A model generated the notes under the pieces. That model did not search any database, was not told the origin of the DNA, and saw nothing but the letters and a program-made list of their open reading frames with translations. The position numbers were made by a program, and so were the translations under genes. Shown here one piece after another: positions 57,822 through 64,000 of a DNA stretch of 64,000 nucleotides (positions are counted from its first letter, which is position 1; the number at the start of each line of letters is the position of its first letter). Source of the DNA: Clonostachys chloroleuca (lineage: Eukaryota; Ascomycota; Sordariomycetes; Hypocreales; Bionectriaceae); assembly GCA_037952775.1 (NCBI GenBank), contig JBANAY010000003.1:17670001-17734000 (forward strand), in the 5' to 3' direction.

Positions 57822-60048
57822 TTATCGTTGTTGTGGCCCACCGCTGATTGCTGAGGCAGGTCGGTTCATCGCATCATAGGCTGGCGCTGGTACCGATGAT
57901 TCCAAGGTCTTTCGGCGCTTGAGATCAAGGGGGCCCATGTCACCAGGAACGCCAGCCCGTGAGTGGTCACCGTCGTCGTCTCGACCTCTCTTCATCCCGT
58001 TATGGACTGGAGGCTGAGAGTAGCCGTTGGGCATTGAGTGATTCATATCGTCGGCGGGATTGTATACGCCATTTCCAGAAGCACCGTTGCTAGAGGAACG
58101 ATCGTTAGTAATGACACTATACAGACTGCTAGACGGCTGACGAGATGGAGGTGGAGTTGCGTACCCATTGTTGTGAGGGTAGTAAGTGTTCGTCGGACCT
58201 GTCGTTCGCGGGGTCGCACGCCCTGAACCTGTGGGGTGGTTAGGCGAGCCCGTCATCTCGGGGTGGACGTTGGCATCACCTGTCAGAGCTCCCACTCCAG
58301 GGGCGGTGTAGTTATAAGAGGAGCGATGAGCTTCATAAGCCCCACTGTCATGAGTGTACTCTTGCTCATGCTCGTGGTTGTCGTCGTCCTCTCCATGAGG
58401 CTGAGCAGCGTGTTCGCTCGGTAAAACGCCATTCGGTGGCTTCGCGTCCTGCGACTCAGTTGGAGCGCCGTGTCCTGAGGGTCGGTTAGATGGCGGTGCC
58501 ATTTCATGCTTAGGATACGAAGGACCCGGTGCGTAGACTCGATCGGTTGCACCGTTTGAAGGCGCATACGATGCGTGTTGGGAGGATGGTCCGTTATACA
58601 TGGGCCGGGAGGCGTTATCATAGCCAGAGGAATTGGATCCAAACTGAATGTGAGAGGGAGGAGTAGTGATTGGCGTGTTGGGCATCGACCGAGCATTTGG
58701 CTCCATGCCCATGGGGTTTGTGCCTTGTGTGCCGTTCATACCCTGACCTTGCCAGTTGAAGCTTTCCGAGCCACCAATGCCTCCCATAACTCCCGACGCT
58801 GTTGTGGGAGGGGTGGGGAATGTGTGAGCACGGTCCATTGGTGGCCGGCCTATGCTGTTTGAGGGCAACGAGGGTTGAGGACCAGGTAAGCTCATAGGGT
58901 GAGACTGTTGCGAGTTAATCGACGGGAGTCCGGCTGGAGGTGTGCGGAGCTGCTGTCCTTGCTGCTCAGCCTTTCTCCTCTCCGCCGCGGCCATAACTTG
59001 TGATGTACGGCTCTGGTTTGTGGGATGATAGAGCATGGATCCAATGTTGTGCACAAACAGAGGGTACAGCAGTTCTGTGATCTTTTCCTTGTTGGCAAAG
59101 TCCAAAGCGCGCTCATAAGGAATCCTGTGCTGCGTCAGCGGGGTAGTTGGAAAGGATGTCTCAAATGGCAATCAAAACATACCAGACGCCCTTCAAGTGC
59201 ATGGGCCCGATCTTGACGACGTGTCGGACCTTCTCGCTCTTCAAAATACCATCTCGTCGGCCACGGGTCATGCCCGCAACGTTCAACAGCTTTGTGCCAT
59301 TAATCATGTGGTTATCTTGAGAATAAAATCAGCAAGAGTACTTTTTGACTGCGTTCCCTTTTAACCCGTCACGGAGCACCAGAAACTTACCTTCTCGGCG
59401 AGCGACACAGATGCCGCGAGCTTCGACCTGAAAGCAAAGACTACCCTCATCTTCCCAGAGAGTGGCCGTCACACGGGGCTTCATGCCTGGAGGAGGCTGT
59501 TGCCCAGTGGTATCGAACGTATAATGTTGGCTCATTGCGCCCTGGCCATTGACACCCGGCAACGGCAGAACATTTGGCTGGCTATTTCCAATGGCTCCGG
59601 AGACGGGTGCCGCAGGAGGCGAAGTGAGGCCGCCGGCATATCCATACTGGGGATTATAAGAAGGTGCCGCAGGTGAGTATTGGTGGCCAGGCTGGAGCAG
59701 AGGCGGCTGAGGGTGCTGATAATGAGGCATGGCGCTGGATGTTACTGTCTGGGGTGGTTGAGGCTGCCCAGCCGACATGTGCGGTTGATAGTACATGTCT
59801 GGTCCGCCAGGATTCATGGCGTCGTAACTGGCGATTGGGGTAGCGGTGGCGGTTATGGCGTTGAGAGGAATAGAGGGCGAAGGAGTTTTAGGCCCGTTGG
59901 AGGAGTTGATTGAGGTGAAGGACGAGAGCGATCCAGTGTGAGAGCCGTTGGAGGACGCAATGGATGGTATGGGGGGAGAGGCTAATCCTGACGAGTATGC
60001 CTGGCCGGGTGGCAGCAGAGGCTGAGAATGTTGTCTCGCGGTATTCAT
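57822..60048 (-). CDS. stuA: APSES transcription factor StuA (Asm-1/Efg1 family)
   Basis: Nuclear bHLH-like APSES regulator of conidiophore and sexual development, and of virulence in many ascomycetes. Exons 60048-59391, 59315-59183 and 59124-57822 give 697 aa. The N-terminal 185 residues are Pro/Ser/Gln-rich. The APSES DNA-binding domain (about 188-295) spans all three exons, with [58 protein letters not shown] and [20 protein letters not shown]. The tail is low-complexity and ends near a basic LKRRKTLE, a likely nuclear signal. The first intron ends in AAG. The start is the first in-frame ATG. The leader is long and nearly free of ATG, with one short upstream ORF. Confidence 0.95.
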
Positions 60049-61040
60049 ACAAGAAAAGCGCTCGAGAGCGCACTGGACTGGGCGAGAAAGGGTACTTTTC
60101 CAAGAATCCCAACCTTCACTTCTTTCCGAGGGGCTTTGAATACGGTATAATAACACCCTGGAGAGAGGCTATACCGATCACACCTTGGGGGAACAGACAA
60201 TTGGAACACACGCGGATGGGCAATCAATCGGGGTTAATCCCTGGCAAGAAATGCACCACAAAAGCAAATGCAATGAAATGAGGTTTTCGAGGACGAGAAT
60301 CGCGCCGCTTGCTGCTGGTACAGAAGTAAAGATACTTTAAAACGGCAGATGTAACCAGAGAATTGGTTCAGAAAGGCGGTCGTGGCAAGATGCGTGTTAC
60401 TCGTAACAGGGCATCAAACTCGTTCGTTTCAATCGTAACACGGGGTGCGGGCTCGAGGGAAGGTCAATTCCGTTGCTGAAAGTCGATTGACGCTGCACGA
60501 AACAGTCGTGGTCGGACTCCAATCGGTTGGAAAGAAGTATTACAAGGTCGAAGGCTGGAAGCGCAGTGTGAGCAGATGAGAAAGCTGACGGCGGCAACAA
60601 CAACAAAAGACAAGCCGTCACTCTGAGGAGGACTGAAAGGCCGTGGAGAAGAGAGAGCAAAAATTGCAATTGGGGGAGGTAGAGAGGTGGGAGGAGAGGA
60701 TCTGGTCGGCGCGCGGGACAGCGGTGTCTGAGAAAGAGGATCGAGGGTTCGCAAGCACACAACACAACCACAGCTGCGGAAGTAAACGATTGTGGAGGAT
60801 ATGGAAAGAGTTCCTTCTCTGCTTCTCTGCCTTCTCAAGCCGCTCACTGCTACGATGCAGACGATTAGCCGCGTTGGAGATCCGGGAGGGGGAAGTATTA
60901 AGGGAGGTTGCGCAAGACAAGCAGCAAGCAGTAGCAGCGGCAGAGTAGGTTAAAAAAGGATTGGGAGGGCTGGAGGGGGTGTGCCTGGGTGTGGTGTGTG
61001 TGTACGGTGCGTGCGTGAGAGGACCGCGGGCGGCAAGGAG
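60049..61040 (-). promoter_or_regulatory. StuA 5' leader region, depleted of ATG
   Basis: Reading the minus strand upstream of the StuA ATG, I find only one ATG in about 990 nt (60414-60412). That one opens a five-codon ORF. This fits a long transcribed leader like the one known for Aspergillus stuA. The transcription start itself cannot be placed from sequence. Confidence 0.5.
60397..60414 (-). promoter_or_regulatory. Short upstream ORF in StuA leader (5 codons)
   Basis: ATG at 60414 encodes MPCYE and stops at 60397, 349 nt before the main ATG. It could slow translation of StuA, as reported for the mini-ORF of A. nidulans stuA. Confidence 0.5.
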
Positions 61041-64000
61041 CATAAGGTGGGCGGAGAATAAGTGCGTAGATACTGCACCTACCTTTCTTCCTCGCCTTGA
61101 GAGGCGTGACCGGGGTGGAGAGATGGAAAGAGAGGGGGGATATTCGAAATTGAGGGGGCCGGCGACGGACTGCTGTCGGGAAGGAAAAGAAGAAAAGAAA
61201 AAGAGAAGGGGCGAAGAAAAGGTCCCGGAGGTCGAGAAGTGCAAAGACGAGAGAGGCTTTCGTCCGGGCCCGGGATGGTTTTGTTTTTTTTGGTGGAGGT
61301 CGCCAGAGGGGAGGAGGTGGTCTGTCTTTTGTTCGTAGTGGTGGCTCTTCACACGCCCAGCCCGATGGACGGTGGTCTGGTCTGCCCAGGCCAAGTCGGG
61401 AAAAGCCTTAGCCTGGGTTAGCAGGCCGGGTACTTTGCAGAGGCTGCGTCGGCGGCGTGACGGCAAGTCACTGGCTAGCACCCAACGGGTCCGGGAGATG
61501 CAGGGAATATCGGGTCAGGGCCAGGAAGCGAGATGGGCGAGGTCGAATTGGAGGTAGCCTGTACAAGGGCGAGCCCGCGGAGGTACCGGCGGTGGTGGGT
61601 GTTGTGACTTGGATACTCCCCTGTCGTTTTTTTTTTAGCAGTGCACCCTGCTTCGCTGTACCTTGCCCGCGGTGGGTATTGTGTGGGGGTGTGTGGGTGA
61701 GTGCGAGTGTGAGCGTGTGCTGAGTGTGTGTGTGGACGTACATGTGTGCAGTGCTCTGCTGGCGAACACGGCGGGACGGCCAAGCAAACGCGAATTGGGC
61801 AACGGGACCTGAGCGAGCGTCGTTGTCCAAAGCCGTGTTGTTTTGATTTCTACAGCAATTCGCCAAATAAAAAGAGCCTGCAGATCCATAGATTATAGTT
61901 TCCCGCACACAAACACAAGGTTCTGTTTATTCATCCTTTTTTTATATACCCGTCGACCATTGCTGAATGGCCCTACAGCATGCACCTGAACTCTACTGCC
62001 AGCCCACCCTTGTAGGGTGCTGAGTAGACCCCGGTCCCAAGTACCTGCCCAAGTACCCTTGAAGCCTAATCAGAGGTACTGCAACCTTGACACCTCCCGG
62101 CCGTCTCTTTGAAGTCGGTGGCGGTCAGTAGATGGCGAAGGGGGTTTCAAATTGACTCTAGCCTCCAAGGCAAGGCTTCTCTCTTTGTCTGGCTTTGGTT
62201 CTAGGAGGCAAGCGCGTGGCAGCTACGTCGTGTGATCGATTCCCAGAGCGATTGTTTGATCCTCACCTCAGATCCCTTCCCATGGGTCTTTGTCTCTCGT
62301 CTTGGTGTTGAGAAGTCTATCCCAGATACACGGCCAAATCGTGCGTTTGCGATGCCAATGCCGGCCCAGCCCAGTCTTCCATGCACCACTGCAGATGATG
62401 CAGGTCTCCTAGCCGCTGCCCACCACCGCGCTGGTGCCACAGCTCACGGCCTGCCGACCTACCTAACCTACCTACCTAAATAGACCGCCAGCCAATTCCC
62501 AGCGGCGAGTGCTCCAGCGACCCATTGAAAATCCCCGGCTTTTTCTCCCTCGCCCTCATTCTGCTCTGCGCCGTGACCTGCTAGCAGGCCCTTGCCCTTG
62601 CTGAGAAGCGGGTGGAGCCTGGAGAGGTATCCCGTGGGCAGGGGTGCGATAGGGAACTCCAACCCAGCGCGCCCCATCCAGAGCCTGGGACCGAAGAGGA
62701 AGTCAAGGGAGGTCGAAGGTGTGCTGACAGGGGTGGCCTGGGGGCGGCGTGGGTGGAACACGGTCGTACCAGGATTCTTCTGGATGGGGCGGGATTTCGA
62801 TGTTGTGCTGGCGCCAGCTGGAGTCGCTTCCACCACCCTCAGCGCTGGCATTGGCCTGGGCCGGGCCAGGAGGGAAGGGGAGCACAGTGCGAGCAGGATG
62901 CCCCGGGGGACGTTTGCTGCGACGGAAAGGCATTCGGCATGAAAGGTAAAAAAGAGGACAATGCCCTACCCACAAACATACATGATGAGAATTGGGGTAC
63001 ATAGCAGAATGGAGCGAATCTCGCCCATCGTGCGCTAAAGTGCAGTAGGCAGGTCGGCCCTGCACACAGATATTACTGCTAGATGCTTAGCACCGTCCTA
63101 TACGATTGCTCAGCACCAACCTGGCCGGAGGCTCCTGCTTGACCGAATCGCTTTAGCTCGTACGGGTAGGTAGGGGAAGATGCCCTTTTCCAGCCCAACT
63201 TCAATTCCCGCATTCAATGCCAAGAGCACAGGCAAGCTACGTGGAGGGCACTCAGCCAGTGGCAAAGCCATCTCTCTTTCTCGCGAGGGCCAGCTTCAGC
63301 CGGACTGTCAACGCCGACGTCCTCGTCCTCTAAAGTCCGGTTCCCATCTGGACCCTCCCGTCCTTATTAATATCATGCTTCTAGGCCTAATAGCATCATC
63401 CATGGACGATACGATGCACAATGCATGCTCCAGCGTTTGGCTGGCAAAGATCCACCGCCAGCTAGCAACCCCTGTGCTTGCCCTGCCCTGCACGGCAAAG
63501 CACAGTAGTGGGCTTTCATCTGCTAGGTGCAGACACGTACCCGTGCTCTGGCGGGAGCTCTGCTCTCCGCACGCTATCGTCGCATTGCTGGGATTCAGAT
63601 GTCTGCGGTACCTCCTCAATATGGGTACTGGTTTCTTCTCTCCTTGGCCCAGCCCTATCAGCGCTGACTCGTACGAGTGATACACCCTCACTGGGTGCAA
63701 GCAGGGCTGCTCCCGGTGTCTAGCTTTGCTTTGATTTTTCTGTATCATACGTATTGTGTCTTCCGTCCCCCCTTTGCGCAAGCGCCGCCGGAGCCACGAC
63801 AAGTCCAACGGCCAGGGATATTCTAGACATGGCGCACCTTGGCCCAATCATTTGCCGCCCTAAGACCACCGTCGTTGTTTGGCCAGTTCATCTCTAAGTT
63901 ATTAGCGCCGGCTAGCTAAGCCCAGCCTCCCTTTCTCACTGCTGGCGGCTGCTGCTCCTCCCGCTTCGTCCTAGCTGCTGACTACCTCCTAGCGTGGGCA
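61041..64000. other. Distal StuA upstream region and right end of window
   Basis: No supported gene. It contains purine-rich and GT-rich simple sequence. Frames such as 62592-62942 and 63308-63847 show no domain. The StuA promoter probably lies in the left part. Confidence 0.45.
61679..61735 (+). repeat. GT-rich low-complexity tract
   Basis: A 57-bp run of TGTG, GTGA and GTGC units, about 1.6 kb upstream of the StuA start. Confidence 0.7.

Noticed and set aside
63308..63847. 179-codon minus-strand frame at the right end
   Set aside because: Overlaps a plus-strand frame of similar size; neither has a domain or fungal-like start context.
1..64000. A secondary-metabolite cluster, CRISPR array, prophage, or RIP-degraded transposon
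   Set aside because: No PKS, NRPS, terpene synthase, repeat-spacer array, phage gene or transposase-like protein, and no strongly AT-biased block was seen.

Overview
The window is nuclear DNA of a filamentous ascomycete (Pezizomycotina, most likely a Sordariomycete). The evidence is short introns (mostly 53-121 nt) with GT...AG ends and CTAAC/CTGAC-like branch sites, no operons, and a set of conserved fungal genes: StuA and Atf1 transcription factors, Kex1, EsdC, fungal TACC and Dsn1. I rebuilt 18 protein genes, one cut by the left edge and two carrying an apparent one-base frameshift. I found no convincing tRNA, rRNA, transposon, CRISPR array or secondary-metabolite cluster.

Layout, left to right: a partial Cys-rich regulator-like protein (-); a 6.7 kb gene-poor stretch; the SPOUT protein methyltransferase SFM1 (-) divergent from the carboxypeptidase KEX1 (+); a protein with twelve zinc knuckles (+); the bZIP factor ATF1 (+); the kinetochore subunit DSN1 (+); the succinate dehydrogenase assembly factor SDH5/SDHAF2 (-); the p24 cargo receptor ERV25 (-) divergent from the splicing protein U1-C (+); a long disordered Ser/Arg/Pro-rich protein (-); a secreted PNGase A-like amidase (+); a small secreted Cys-rich, probably GPI-anchored protein (+); an F-box protein (-); an HD-domain phosphohydrolase (-) divergent from a coiled-coil TACC-like protein (+); an amidohydrolase-2 enzyme (-); a glycogen-binding EsdC-like protein (-); and the APSES regulator StuA (-) with a leader of about 1 kb. 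Gene-poor stretches lie at 1.9-8.6, 17.2-20.1, 33.1-37.4, 51.9-57.8 and 61-64 kb.

The genes do not form one pathway; this is an ordinary fungal chromosome arm. Loose themes are development and stress control (StuA, Atf1, EsdC), mitosis (Dsn1, TACC), secretion (Kex1, Erv25, PNGase A, the GPI protein) and RNA or translation (U1-C, zinc knuckles, Sfm1).

The most interesting signals are in gene architecture. The U1-C gene appears to need a 6-nt micro-exon, and SFM1 an 18-nt micro-exon. Both are multiples of three, so skipping would precisely remove signature residues without shifting frame. The zinc-knuckle gene shows a recent tandem duplication of one exon with part of its intron, and a separate tandem repeat in its leader. 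The StuA leader is free of ATG over about 1 kb except for one five-codon upstream ORF. Two homopolymer frameshifts 1.6 kb apart suggest sequencing errors. I did not find a clearly new biological system; the U1-C micro-exon is the best candidate for undescribed regulation.
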